From positions 248,001 to 312,000 of the forward strand of contig NZ_JACYHA010000003.1 of assembly GCF_014837155.1 (NCBI RefSeq): a stretch of DNA of 64,000 nt. Direction: 5' to 3'. Positions 27,870 to 37,206 of this stretch are shown here, in pieces. Within the stretch, counting starts at the first letter, position 1, and every line of letters begins with the position of its first letter. The position numbers were made by a program, and so were the translations under genes. The DNA comes from Litchfieldia stipae (lineage in GTDB: Bacteria > Bacillota > Bacilli > Bacillales > Bacillaceae_L). The notes below the pieces were generated by a model that had not been told where the DNA came from, did not search any database, and worked only from the letters and a program-made list of their open reading frames with translations.

Positions 27870-28661
27870 TTATTTAACAATATAAGTTGTAACGATTTCT
27901 TCATGAATCGATTTTTTTGCCACTAAAATACTGTTTTCACCTAACAAATTCACTTTGTCCCCTTCTAGGGTTGTCATTTTTCCACCAACCTCTTCAATCA
28001 GTACTAACCCCGCTGCAAAATCCCAAGGTGATAATCGCATTGTGATATAAGCATCTAGTCTTCCCGTTACAACATAGGCAATTTCAAGAGCTGCTGAGCC
28101 ATAAGATCTCGTACCTCTTACATCTTTTATAAGCGGTGCTAATACTTGTGGATTAATTCGTTTATTTTCGGTTATCCACGTAGCATTAATCCCTACGATC
28201 GCCTCACTAATCTTAGTATCTTGAAGCTCCGGAATCTTCATCCCATTAAAGTAAGCCCCTTCACCTTGAATCGCATGATATAACTCATCATGAACGACAT
28301 CATAAATAAATCCTAACTTTCCTACACCCTGTTCAAAGACTGCAATTGAGATAGCAAAGTTTCTCTGCTGATAGATAAAGTTCATGGTTCCATCAATTGG
28401 ATCAATAATCCATACAATTCCATCTAGATCAGTTAATTTATCACCAAATCCTTCTTCTCCCAAAATTTTATGTGTCGGGTAGACTTCATTGATTTTATTG
28501 ATAAAAAATTGTTCTGTTTCTTTATCCATATTTGTCACTAAATCATCAGCGTTAGATTTAGTTTGAATGGTAAGTTCAGCTTTAAACGATTGTCGAATTT
28601 TTTCTCCAGCTTCAGTAATCCACTGTTTTGCGTTTGTATCAATTTCATGCCAATTTGTCAT
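27870..28661 (-). CDS. yktC: Inositol monophosphatase family protein YktC
   Basis: A 263-residue Mg-dependent phosphatase of the SuhB/IMPase family. The metal motifs are ILGEEGFG (Glu of motif A), IDPIDGTMNF (the DPxDGT site) and SPWDFAAGLVLIEEVGG. It probably dephosphorylates inositol-phosphate-like or related substrates. It is monocistronic, convergent with ylaF. Confidence 0.93.
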   Translation of the reverse strand: MTNWHEIDTNAKQWITEAGEKIRQSFKAELTIQTKSNADDLVTNMDKETEQFFINKINEVYPTHKILGEEGFGDKLTDLDGIVWIIDPIDGTMNFIYQQRNFAISIAVFEQGVGKLGFIYDVVHDELYHAIQGEGAYFNGMKIPELQDTKISEAIVGINATWITENKRINPQVLAPLIKDVRGTRSYGSAALEIAYVVTGRLDAYITMRLSPWDFAAGLVLIEEVGGKMTTLEGDKVNLLGENSILVAKKSIHEEIVTTYIVK

Positions 28662-28757
28662 TGATATACCCCACTTTACTGTATTAAAAACTCTTCTTGT
28701 ATCTTAGCTTACTCAACTAATAACAGGAAATCAAGAATGTACACTTATCGAACATAG

Positions 28758-28805
28758 AAAAAGACCGTCCTTTAAGTAAGTAGCACTTCGGAACAGTCTT
28801 TTTTA
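28758..28805. terminator. Hairpin upstream of yktC, end of the accessory block
   Basis: Imperfect stem AAAAAGACCGT / ACAGTCTTTTT with T tracts at both ends. It lies between the peptide-importer operon and yktC. On the minus strand it would stop read-through from repeat D. Confidence 0.65.
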
Positions 28806-28810
28806 ACTAG

Positions 28811-28940
28811 GATTCGTATAAATTGTTGCTTTTAATGCCGCAGCCTGAATACACTCCGCTTCCTGCGGGTTATCACTTTGCCCACTAGTCCCGCGGGAGT
28901 CTCCATGTATTCAGGCTGCTAGGTTTTTGAGAAAATAGCC
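28811..28940. repeat. Dispersed MITE-like repeat, copy D (left end lost)
   Basis: A 130-bp copy keeping TTCGTATAAATTGTTGC, CCGCAGCCTGAATACACTCCGC, CCACTAGTCCCGCGGGAGTCT, ATGTATTCAGGCTGCTAG and the right end GAGAAAATAGCC. The left GGCTGTTT terminus is missing. It lies 14 bases after the last gene of the inserted peptide-importer operon. Confidence 0.88.
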
Positions 28941-28954
28941 ATTATTACTACTTA

Positions 28955-30586
28955 TTATTTCGCTCCTGTCACAGCCCATTTTTGAAGTTCGTGGTGGAAG
29001 CCGAATACTTTTGGCTTTCCAAATAGAACATCATTTGAAACGGCTGAGTAATCAGCATCAGAATACAATGAGATATAAGGTAATTCTGCATGATGAATTT
29101 CTTGTAATTCATCATAGATTTCCTTACGAACCTCAGCACTTGGCTCTGCTTTCCCTAGTGATAATAGTTCTGTAACTCGCTCATTATTATAACCCATGAA
29201 GTTGTAAGTACCCTCTGGGTCATACATAGCAGAAATCTCTGGATCAAGAGTGAATGTGAAGCCAATTAACAATAAGTCAAATTCTCCAGCTTCTCCCTTT
29301 TGCATAATTGTTGGGAAATCATAGGTTGTCATCTCTACCTTTAATCCAATTGCCTCTAAATCTTGTTGAATTAAATCTGCTGATTGTTCACGTACTTTAT
29401 TTCCTGTTGGTACTACAAATTGAAGGGTCTTGTTAAAGTCCCACCCTGCTTCTTCTAATAAAGCCTTCGCTTTTTCTGGATCATACGAATATGGTGCAAG
29501 ATCCTTGTTTAAATAAGGACTTACAGAAGTATATGGTCCGTCTACAACCTCCCCATTCCCTTTTAATAAATTATCAACAATTTTTTGGCGATCAAGAGCT
29601 AAAGTAATTGCTTCTCGAACCTTTACATTCTCAATTGTTTCCATGTTAAACATCATCGTTTGGAATCCAATGGTCGGTTCAATACTTGTTGTAATATTTT
29701 CAATCTTATCAACTGTTTCATAATCAGTAGGGATTATCTTTCCGATCCCACCTGCAACATTCATATGAAGTTCGCCCGTTTGAAGCTGTGCAACCATGTT
29801 TGCAGCAGGCATAATTTTCACAAACAACTTAGAAAGCTCTGGTGCTCCTAAATAATAATCTGTGTTTGCTTCATATTCCATATATTGATCTTTCGCATAT
29901 TGAACAAATTTGAATGGTCCATTTGTCACTGTTGGTTTTTGCATAAATGGATGCTGAGAAAGCTGTGCAGGATCCACATCCCCTAACACATGCTTTGGCA
30001 AAATCATAAATTTAACACCTAATTGCTCCTTAATCATATTTGGATCAACTGGCTTAGAGGTTTTAAATTCGATTGTTTTCTCATCAATGACTTTTACCGA
30101 TGGGATAGATGTTTCTCCTTCCGGTAACTTCCCATTAGCATTAAGTCCCTCGAAAGTAGAGATATAAGCACCAACTGCTGTTTCTACGACTGGATTTGCC
30201 ACTAGATTAAATGTGAACGCCACGTCTTCTGCTGTTACTGGGGTACCATCAGTCCATTTTGCATCTTTGTTTAGCTTGATGGTGAATGTCTGATTATCTG
30301 TTGTGTCGAATGAATCTGCTAATTTCGGTACGAAGTTCAATGCACCGTCCATTTCTAAGAAGCTATCAAACATAAACTTTTGAAGAAACCCTGCTGCCAC
30401 GTCACCTGAATTTATAGGATTAAACCCAGTTGGAGGATTAACCATTCCTAAGAACATCGTTCCTCCACTTCCACTTGCCTCACTCGTTGAATCTGAAGTT
30501 GCTGGTTGTTCTCCACCACTACAAGCAGCTAAGAGAAGGAATGAGAAAATAATTAGAATCGTAATAGCATGTTTTACAGTTTTCAT
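28955..30586 (-). CDS. Peptide ABC transporter substrate-binding lipoprotein
   Basis: A 543-residue family-5 solute-binding protein. The signal peptide ends in LLLAAC with the lipid-modified cysteine at 22, followed by an S/G-rich linker. The family signature is LADSFDTTDNQTFTIKLNKDAKWTDGTPVTAEDVAFTFN, and the late part has YDPEKAKALLEEAGW. It should deliver oligopeptides or N-acylated peptides to the permeases encoded just upstream. It is last in the six-gene operon. Confidence 0.93.
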   Translation of the reverse strand: MKTVKHAITILIIFSFLLLAACSGGEQPATSDSTSEASGSGGTMFLGMVNPPTGFNPINSGDVAAGFLQKFMFDSFLEMDGALNFVPKLADSFDTTDNQTFTIKLNKDAKWTDGTPVTAEDVAFTFNLVANPVVETAVGAYISTFEGLNANGKLPEGETSIPSVKVIDEKTIEFKTSKPVDPNMIKEQLGVKFMILPKHVLGDVDPAQLSQHPFMQKPTVTNGPFKFVQYAKDQYMEYEANTDYYLGAPELSKLFVKIMPAANMVAQLQTGELHMNVAGGIGKIIPTDYETVDKIENITTSIEPTIGFQTMMFNMETIENVKVREAITLALDRQKIVDNLLKGNGEVVDGPYTSVSPYLNKDLAPYSYDPEKAKALLEEAGWDFNKTLQFVVPTGNKVREQSADLIQQDLEAIGLKVEMTTYDFPTIMQKGEAGEFDLLLIGFTFTLDPEISAMYDPEGTYNFMGYNNERVTELLSLGKAEPSAEVRKEIYDELQEIHHAELPYISLYSDADYSAVSNDVLFGKPKVFGFHHELQKWAVTGAK

Positions 30587-30641
30587 AATTTGCCCCCTTG
30601 GTTTTATATAAATTAGTGAATCTACTAGTTTATGAATTGCC

Positions 30642-31571
30642 CTATTTCAAACTCTTTGGATCCATTGCATCTCTTAAACCATCACCCATAAAGTTAATGG
30701 ATAATACAGCCAACAAGATCATGACACCTGGTGGAATCCATAACCATGGCTGTGTAGATAAAACGGTTAATGACTGAGCTTCATTTAACATATTTCCCCA
30801 GCTTGCTGTCGGTGGTTGAACTCCCATCCCCAAAAAGCTTAACGATGCTTCTAAAATAATCGCTGAGGCAATCCCGAAAGTAGCATTCACCAAAATCGGA
30901 GCTAAACAATTTGGCAAGATATGTTGGAACACAATCTTTGGAGTGGAATACCCAAGAGCTACAGCTGCCTTAACATAATCCATTTCCTTAATGGATAACA
31001 CACTACCTCGAACTAAACGTGCTATAGAGGGCCAACCCAATAGACCAATAACCAATACAATATTAAATAGACTCGGTCCCATAATACTTACCAGAACAAG
31101 AATAACCATTAAATAAGGAAATGACATAAAGATATCGGTAGTTCGCATGATGACCATATCAACCCATTTACCAAAATACCCTGCCAACGCACCAAGTACA
31201 GTACCAATCACAACATAAATCGCAACTGCACCGATTCCGACTGACAGTGATACCCTTGAAGCATAAATTAATCTACTCATTAAATCCCTTCCTACTTGAT
31301 CAGTTCCTAGCAAATGTTCTGCAGATGGGCTAGCTGCAAATTGAGCATTAATTTGGTATGGACTCAAAGGTGCAAGCAGTGGTGCAAATATGGCAGAAAT
31401 GACAATTAAACTAAATACTACAAGACCGAAAACAGCTAATTTATGCTTAAAAAACCTTTTTCTAATCAGTTGAAAATAACTCTCCTCTTGTCCCAAATCT
31501 TCAACAGGAGTCAAAGGTGGATGACTATTGACCGGAAACTTATCCTCAATCTTTGCATTTGCCGTTGACAT
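30642..31571 (-). CDS. Peptide ABC transporter permease (DppC/OppC type)
   Basis: A 309-residue inner-membrane permease with an N-terminal cytoplasmic arm, six helices and the EAA loop (VKAAVALGYSTPKIVFQHILPNCLAPILV). ATG 31571 follows AAGGGAGG at 7 bases; the frame is open 6 codons further without a better site. It lies 23 bases after the DppB-type gene. Confidence 0.93.
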   Translation of the reverse strand: MSTANAKIEDKFPVNSHPPLTPVEDLGQEESYFQLIRKRFFKHKLAVFGLVVFSLIVISAIFAPLLAPLSPYQINAQFAASPSAEHLLGTDQVGRDLMSRLIYASRVSLSVGIGAVAIYVVIGTVLGALAGYFGKWVDMVIMRTTDIFMSFPYLMVILVLVSIMGPSLFNIVLVIGLLGWPSIARLVRGSVLSIKEMDYVKAAVALGYSTPKIVFQHILPNCLAPILVNATFGIASAIILEASLSFLGMGVQPPTASWGNMLNEAQSLTVLSTQPWLWIPPGVMILLAVLSINFMGDGLRDAMDPKSLK

Positions 31572-31594
31572 TCCATTTCCTCCCTTCAAACTAC

Positions 31595-32545
31595 TTAGTT
31601 GTATTTAATCCTTGGGTCAGCAACTGAATATAACAGATCTGCAATCAAGTTTGATGCTAATACAACGATTGCAGCCATAAAGTTAATTGCCATTAAAGTA
31701 GGATAATCACGTGAACCAATTGATTGAATTGTTAACTGACCCAATCCTGGCCATTGAAATATTTGCTCAGTGACGACAGCCCCACCAATTAGAATAGGGA
31801 TGTCTAGACCAATAACTGTGATAATTGGGATTAAGGCATTCTTAAGTGCATGCTTATTCGTCACAATAAACTCTTTTAACCCTTTTGCACGTGCTGTTCG
31901 AAGATAGTCTTGACCTAACACCTCTAACATACTAGACCTGACATAACGGACCATGTTTCCTGCTGAGGCAGTACCTAATACAAGAGCTGGTAAGATTAAA
32001 TGTTTAAACGTATCTGCAAAACCACCATCGCCTCCAAGAGTATTCATTCCACCCGTTGGTAAAACCTGAAAAATAACTGCAAAAACATAAATGGCTCCTA
32101 GACCTAAGAAAAAGTTCGGAATAGAGATTCCTAAAAATGAAAATGTGGTAGTAAAATAATCAATCCAAGAATACTGTTTTGTTGCACTTAATATGCCTAT
32201 AGGGATGGCAATAAGATAAGCAATAATTAATGAAGCTCCCATTAACAAAAGTGTCGGACCTATCCGAGCAGCTAACATTTCTCCAACAGGTTCATAGGTA
32301 GAGAATGAAAACCCAAAATCACCTTTTGCTAGATTTTGAACCCAACGAAGATACTGTACATAAATAGGATCATTTAAACCAAGAGCTTCTTTTCTAATCT
32401 CTTTATCAGCTTCTGTCGCAAAAGGATTTACCTGCATATCAACTGGATTCCCAGGTGCTAAATTTACGATAAAAAAACTGAAAATAGTTACTCCTATCAA
32501 TACTGGAATTGCGATTAATAATCGTCTAACAAAATACTGTAACAT
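31595..32545 (-). CDS. Peptide ABC transporter permease (DppB/OppB type)
   Basis: A 316-residue permease beginning MLQYFVRRLLIAIPVLIGVTIFSFFI, the standard N-terminus of the DppB class. It has six helices and the EAA motif DYLRTARAKGLKEFIVTNKHALKNALIPIITV. It pairs with the DppC-type permease downstream. Confidence 0.94.
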   Translation of the reverse strand: MLQYFVRRLLIAIPVLIGVTIFSFFIVNLAPGNPVDMQVNPFATEADKEIRKEALGLNDPIYVQYLRWVQNLAKGDFGFSFSTYEPVGEMLAARIGPTLLLMGASLIIAYLIAIPIGILSATKQYSWIDYFTTTFSFLGISIPNFFLGLGAIYVFAVIFQVLPTGGMNTLGGDGGFADTFKHLILPALVLGTASAGNMVRYVRSSMLEVLGQDYLRTARAKGLKEFIVTNKHALKNALIPIITVIGLDIPILIGGAVVTEQIFQWPGLGQLTIQSIGSRDYPTLMAINFMAAIVVLASNLIADLLYSVADPRIKYN

Positions 32546-32565
32546 TTAATCACCCCTTAATCCTT

Positions 32566-33582
32566 TTATGATATTGGAAAATGACACGCTACTGAATGTT
32601 CCGTCCCTTTTAATTCAGGAGTCTGTTCTTTACAAATGCTTTGAGCAAAGGGACATCTTGTATGAAAGCTACAACCTTTTGGTGGATTTGCTGGGCTCGG
32701 AACGTCACCTTCAATGACCATCCGTTCGCGATTTCTGAGGTGTGGGTTAGGTATGGGATAAGCATTTAACAACACTTGGGTATATGGATGTTTAGGATTT
32801 TTAAAGATTTCTCCTGTTTTTCCTAGTTCAACAATTTTCCCTAAATACATCACTGCAATGCGATCACTAATGTATTTAACAGCTCCTAGTCCATGAGCAA
32901 TGAATAAGTAGGTTAAATTAAATTCCTGTTGCAAGTCCTTCAACAAATTTAATACTTGAGCTTGAATCGAAACGTCTAATGCGGAAACTGGCTCATCACA
33001 TACAACTAATTTAGGATTTAGAATTAATGCACGTGCAATCCCAATACGTTGCCTTTGACCTCCTGAGAATTCGTGTGGATAACGACCTTTGTGGGCTTTT
33101 GTAAGACCAACTATCTCTAATAACTCATCTACTTTGTTCTGAACAGCTTTGCCTTGTGCAAGGTTATGAGCAATTAATGGTTCCGCTAAGAGGTCCCCTA
33201 CTCTTTTTCTCGGATTCAAGGAAGAATAGGGATCTTGAAAGATGATTTGCATTTCTGTTCGAACTTTTCTTAGCTCTGAACCTGAAATAGTAGAAAGGTC
33301 CCTACCATCAAAGATGACTTTTCCAGCCGTTGGATCCTCTAGTTTCACAATTCCTCGGCCTGTAGTTGATTTACCACAACCAGATTCACCAACAAGTGAA
33401 ATGGTTTCACCCGGATAAATGTTGAAATTTAATCCATCAACGGCTTTTACATGCCCAATGGTCCTTGATATGATCCCTTTTTTAATAGGATAATGAATTT
33501 TCAAATCTTGCACTTCAACTAAAGGAGCTTCAACTTTTTGTCGATTTATTGGTTTCTTTGCATTAACTAGGGAAGTGCTCAT
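32566..33582 (-). CDS. Peptide ABC transporter ATPase (DppF/OppF type)
   Basis: A 338-residue ATPase with Walker A GESGCGKST, signature SGGQRQR, Walker B VVCDEPVSALD and the C-terminal oligopeptide domain with the Cys motif (CSFHTRCPFAQSICKEQTPEL). The switch region reads LFIAHGLGAVKYI. The histidine is intact, but the usual following Asp-Leu is Gly-Leu and the next residues also differ. Its ATG overlaps the end of the DppD-type gene by 4 bases. Confidence 0.93.
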   Translation of the reverse strand: MSTSLVNAKKPINRQKVEAPLVEVQDLKIHYPIKKGIISRTIGHVKAVDGLNFNIYPGETISLVGESGCGKSTTGRGIVKLEDPTAGKVIFDGRDLSTISGSELRKVRTEMQIIFQDPYSSLNPRKRVGDLLAEPLIAHNLAQGKAVQNKVDELLEIVGLTKAHKGRYPHEFSGGQRQRIGIARALILNPKLVVCDEPVSALDVSIQAQVLNLLKDLQQEFNLTYLFIAHGLGAVKYISDRIAVMYLGKIVELGKTGEIFKNPKHPYTQVLLNAYPIPNPHLRNRERMVIEGDVPSPANPPKGCSFHTRCPFAQSICKEQTPELKGTEHSVACHFPIS

Positions 33583-34601
33583 ACATTTACCTCTTTCCTA
33601 TATTTAGTCTCTACGTTCATATGCTCTTGTTCATATAACCAGCATCTCACCTTATGCTCTTGATCCTTATCAACTGCAAGTAAGCTAGGCTTCTCATTCA
33701 AACACCTTTCAGTCACATAAGGACATCTCGTATGGAATCTACAGCCCTGTGGCATGTTTTGTAATGTCGGCACTGAACCTGGGATGGAATACAAACGCTT
33801 ATGATCGTCATATTCTAAATGTGGAATTGAATCTATGAGCCCCTTTGTATATGGATGCTTAGGTTCATCAAATAATGTGAATACATCTGCTTCTTCAACA
33901 ACCTGCCCTGCATACATCACCATTACTTTATCAGCCATCTCAGCAATTACCCCTAAATCATGAGTAATCATCATAATCGCCGTATTTGATTTCTCCCTAA
34001 GATTCTTCATTAACTCAAGAATTTGCGCTTGTATTGTTACGTCAAGAGCTGTTGTTGGTTCATCTGCAATTAGAAGTTTCGGCTGACAGGATAATGCCAT
34101 TGCAATCATGACACGTTGCCTCATCCCACCAGACAAAGCATGTGGGTATTCATCTACAATCGCTTCTGGTCGAGGTATCCCTACACTTGCTAACATTTCA
34201 ATTGCATATTGCTTAGCCTTTTTCTTCGTGTATTTCAAGTGTAAAGTAATTAATTCAATCATTTGGTTTCCTATTGTAAAAACGGGATTCAGCGAAGTCA
34301 TTGGTTCCTGAAAAATCATTGAAATTTCATTCCCACGAATTTGTCGCATCTCAGGTTCTGTTAATGTCGTCAAATCTTTGCCATTTAGTGAAATGGAGCC
34401 TTTCTTTATATAACCAGCCTTCCCAAGCAGTCTCATTATTGAAAGGGATGTTACGCTTTTACCACAACCGGATTCTCCGACGATTCCAATTGTTTCTCCT
34501 GGCTTCAGTTGAAAAGTAACTTCTTCTACCGAAATAACTTCACCCTTGTCAGTCTTAAAGGCTGTTTGTAATTTCTCGACATTTAATATACTCGAAGTCA
34601 C
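33579..34601 (-). CDS. Peptide ABC transporter ATPase (DppD/OppD type)
   Basis: A 340-residue ATPase with Walker A GESGCGKSV, signature SGGMRQR, Walker B LLIADEPTTALD, switch MITHDLGV and the C-terminal CRFHTRCPYVTERCLNEKP. GTG 34601 is preceded by GAGGTGA; an earlier in-frame GTG at 34610 overlaps that SD. It follows the M20 gene by 18 bases. Confidence 0.92.
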   Translation of the reverse strand: MTSSILNVEKLQTAFKTDKGEVISVEEVTFQLKPGETIGIVGESGCGKSVTSLSIMRLLGKAGYIKKGSISLNGKDLTTLTEPEMRQIRGNEISMIFQEPMTSLNPVFTIGNQMIELITLHLKYTKKKAKQYAIEMLASVGIPRPEAIVDEYPHALSGGMRQRVMIAMALSCQPKLLIADEPTTALDVTIQAQILELMKNLREKSNTAIMMITHDLGVIAEMADKVMVMYAGQVVEEADVFTLFDEPKHPYTKGLIDSIPHLEYDDHKRLYSIPGSVPTLQNMPQGCRFHTRCPYVTERCLNEKPSLLAVDKDQEHKVRCWLYEQEHMNVETKYRKEVNV

Positions 34602-34619
34602 TCGAATCACCTCACATGT

Positions 34620-35825
34620 TTAATGGTTATTAACTACAATTTCTTCAACCTTGTTTTCTGTTTGCTCTAACATGTAATGAAATGCTAATTTCAAAAATGA
34701 TTTTCCAGCAAATAACATCGCCCTTTCATCAAAATCAAACATTGGGTGATGATGTGGAGCATCTGCACCTATTTCTGCATTTTGAGCACCGGTAAAGAAG
34801 AATGTACCTGGCTTTTCTTCTAAGTAATAAGCAAAATCTTCACTCCCCATAATCGGAGTCATCTCAACAATTTGTTCATCCTTCATAACCTGTTTAAAAA
34901 CATCAGTTTCTTTTTCATGATTATTAACTGATGGATATCCATTCTTATAGATTACCTCAGCACTTGCATGAAAGGCATCACACACTCCTTTAACAATGTG
35001 TTTTAGCTCAGCTTCAATTTCCTTTCTGACGTCTTTATCAAAGGTCCTTACAGTCCCTGTTAAAACTGCTGTATCAGCAATAACATTCGACGCTTTCCCA
35101 GCGTGGAAGGATCCTACTGAAAGTACGGCTGATTTTTGAGGGTCTACTCTTCTGCTTACTATATATTGCAACTGATTAACAATTTGCGAGCCTATCGCAA
35201 CAGCATCAATCGTCTGGTGGGGAGAAGATCCATGACCACCTTTTCCTTGAACCTTTATCTCAAATGCATCTGCAGCACCCATTGTATGACCAGAACGATA
35301 TAAATACATTCCAGTAGGCGCTGAAGTTGTTAAATGTGTTCCAAATATGTAATCAACACCATCTAAACAGCCATCCTCTATCATTGCAATCGCCCCACCA
35401 GGTGATAGCTCTTCTGCATGTTGATGAATTAATACAATGTTTCCAGCCAAACTTTCACGATGGTCATTAAGAACTTTGGCCACACCTAGTAATGTTGCCG
35501 TATGCCCATCATGACCACATGCGTGCATAATCCCATCAACCTTAGATTTATAGGGAACATCCTTTTCGTCTTGAATTGGGAGTGCATCAAAATCAGCTCT
35601 AAAAGCAATTGTTTTCCCCGGTTTACCACCCTTTATTGTAGCTACAATCCCTCTTCCCCCAACGTTTTTTCGTACGTCGATTCCAAATCCTTCTAGAATA
35701 CTAGCAATCATTTTTGGGGTTTCAACTTCTTGAAAAGAAAGTTCTGGATATTGATGCATATGGCGTCTCCATTCAACCATTTGATCAAACATTTCTTCTA
35801 ATAGATTTTGCCATTTTTCTAACAT
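34620..35825 (-). CDS. M20-family amidohydrolase (N-acyl amino acid or hippurate hydrolase type)
   Basis: A 401-residue zinc metallopeptidase-like enzyme of the M20D group. Metal and catalytic motifs are MHACGHDGHT, HQHAEELSPGG, GKGGHGSSPHQ (dimerisation domain) and MGSEDFAYYLEEKPG. It first cleaves the acyl or aminoacyl bond of a small substrate. Being first in one operon with a peptide importer suggests that it processes the imported compound. The ATG follows GAGGAAC. Confidence 0.93.
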   Translation of the reverse strand: MLEKWQNLLEEMFDQMVEWRRHMHQYPELSFQEVETPKMIASILEGFGIDVRKNVGGRGIVATIKGGKPGKTIAFRADFDALPIQDEKDVPYKSKVDGIMHACGHDGHTATLLGVAKVLNDHRESLAGNIVLIHQHAEELSPGGAIAMIEDGCLDGVDYIFGTHLTTSAPTGMYLYRSGHTMGAADAFEIKVQGKGGHGSSPHQTIDAVAIGSQIVNQLQYIVSRRVDPQKSAVLSVGSFHAGKASNVIADTAVLTGTVRTFDKDVRKEIEAELKHIVKGVCDAFHASAEVIYKNGYPSVNNHEKETDVFKQVMKDEQIVEMTPIMGSEDFAYYLEEKPGTFFFTGAQNAEIGADAPHHHPMFDFDERAMLFAGKSFLKLAFHYMLEQTENKVEEIVVNNH

Positions 35826-35953
35826 AAAAGTTCCTCCTCTTGTAATGTTTTTTAAATAATTTGAATCTTTTATATTATTTGATAATGAGTATACTCAATG
35901 TCCTTTAATAAGACAACAAAGTTTTTATTTAATTCTGAAAATTCAGTAATAAA

Positions 35954-35967
35954 TTAAAACGCTTTCA
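35954..35967 (-). promoter_or_regulatory. Possible cre (CcpA) site upstream of the M20/importer operon
   Basis: On the minus strand, TGAAAGCGTTTTAA matches the cre consensus TGWAANCGNTNWCA at all but one defined position. It is about 130 bases upstream of the operon start codon, where a promoter is expected. It suggests carbon catabolite repression but is unproven. Confidence 0.5.
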
Positions 35968-36062
35968 TCCAGTTATGACAAGAATGAAACCATTTCCAAA
36001 AAAAAAAAATAATTTATGTGAGATTTCCTTACATTACAAAATGAATTTTTTGAATTGCGAAC

Positions 36063-36091
36063 AAAAAAAACGAACCTTTTTTGTAGGTTCG
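36063..36091 (-). terminator. Terminator of the ykzI-like gene
   Basis: Stem CGAACCT (36071-36077) / AGGTTCG (36085-36091) followed on the minus strand by eight T. Confidence 0.9.
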
Positions 36092-36102
36092 CTCTAATAA
36101 AT

Positions 36103-36291
36103 TTATGCTTCTAAACGGATCATTTCTTGTCTTAACTTTTCAAGCTTCTGTTTACATCGACTTTTCTTCTGGTCATCATTTTCAGTCATCGCATCATAAA
36201 GGGTAGCCAATTCATAATCTAACTCTAGTCGAAGAACAGCAATTCTTTTTTCGCCTTCGTTCTTTTTTGACGTATTTATTACTTGTTTCAT
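36103..36291 (-). CDS. ykzI: Small YkzI-like protein
   Basis: A 62-residue, highly charged helical protein (RIAVLRLELDYELATLYDAMTENDDQKKSRCKQKLEKLRQEM) likely to form a coiled coil. ATG 36291 has AAAGGGGTG upstream; a longer version from 36309 would include that SD. I name it YkzI because a protein of this size occupies this place in B. subtilis; the function is unknown. Confidence 0.7.
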   Translation of the reverse strand: MKQVINTSKKNEGEKRIAVLRLELDYELATLYDAMTENDDQKKSRCKQKLEKLRQEMIRLEA

Positions 36292-36418
36292 CTCAAGCAC
36301 CCCTTTCATTATTTTGCTAATCCTGTGTGACAGTTATTTAAATTTTCAGTTTTTTTATATATATTATGTTATACCTGTCAACTATGCAACAAATATGTGC
36401 GTTAACCCATGTGTCAAC

Positions 36419-36449
36419 AACCCATGACTGAAGTCACAAGGGTTCTCAG
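36419..36449 (+). repeat. Imperfect hairpin resembling an IS200/IS605-type terminal palindrome
   Basis: CCCATGACTGAAGTCACAAGGG forms a stem (CCC/GGG and TGACT/AGTCA) followed by TTCTCAG. This is the kind of short hairpin found at the ends of IS200/IS605 elements and their palindromic remnants. No transposase or TnpB gene is nearby. It is about 100 bases before yktB. Confidence 0.35.
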
Positions 36450-36545
36450 ATAAATCCTAAAAAGGAATATTATTTAAAAGCGTCTCTTTATCATTTACAT
36501 TCAATTTATGCTAAAATATGAGAATATCACAACGGAGGTAAGAAC

Positions 36546-37166
36546 ATGAATTTTACTGGCTTTACTGAAAAAGATTTCGAGGTATTTACGATAGACGGAT
36601 TAGATCCGCGCATGGAGGCACTAAAATCAACCATTAGACCTAAATTGGAAGCCCTTGGTCATTATTTTGCTCCTACTTTATCATCATTAGTTGGTGATGA
36701 AATATATTATCATGTTGCAAAGCATGCAAGACGAACAATTAATCCGCCAAAGGATACATGGGTGGCTTTTGCAAATAGTAAAAGGGGATATAAGCAATTA
36801 CCGCACTTTCAGATAGGACTATGGGGCTCTCATGTATTTATATGGTTTGCAATGATTTATGAAGCACCTAACAAAAAAGGATTTGCCGAAAAACTTAAAC
36901 AAGAATTAGACAAGGTATATGATACAGTTCCAACTCATTTTGTTTGGTCTGATGACCATATGAAACCAGAGTCGAAAGAGTTAGACAAAGAAGGCCTGGA
37001 TTCTCTCTTTGATCGTGTAATTAATGTTAAAAAAGCTGAAGTACTTTGTGGACTTAACATTCCTAAGCATGAGGCAATTCAAATGGGAGAAAAGGAATGG
37101 ATTGATTTAATCGATGATACTTTTAAAAAATTGATACCATTATACCAGTTAGCCCAAAATAGTTAA
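36546..37166 (+). CDS. yktB: YktB, UPF0637 (DUF1054) family protein
   Basis: A 206-residue soluble protein of the UPF0637 family, function unknown. Conserved: MNFTGFTEKDFEVFTIDGLDPRM, GDEIYYHVAKHARRTINPPKDTWVAF and HFQIGLWGSHVFIWFA. The ATG has GGAGG 7 bases upstream. It converges with yktA. Confidence 0.93.
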   Translation: MNFTGFTEKDFEVFTIDGLDPRMEALKSTIRPKLEALGHYFAPTLSSLVGDEIYYHVAKHARRTINPPKDTWVAFANSKRGYKQLPHFQIGLWGSHVFIWFAMIYEAPNKKGFAEKLKQELDKVYDTVPTHFVWSDDHMKPESKELDKEGLDSLFDRVINVKKAEVLCGLNIPKHEAIQMGEKEWIDLIDDTFKKLIPLYQLAQNS

Positions 37167-37167
37167 T

Positions 37168-37206
37168 AAAAAAATTAGGACAGGTAAAATGTCCTAATTT
37201 TTCTTT
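37168..37206. terminator. Bidirectional terminator between yktB and yktA
   Basis: Stem AAAATTAGGAC (37171-37181) / GTCCTAATTTT (37191-37201) with A and T runs at the two ends. Confidence 0.9.
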
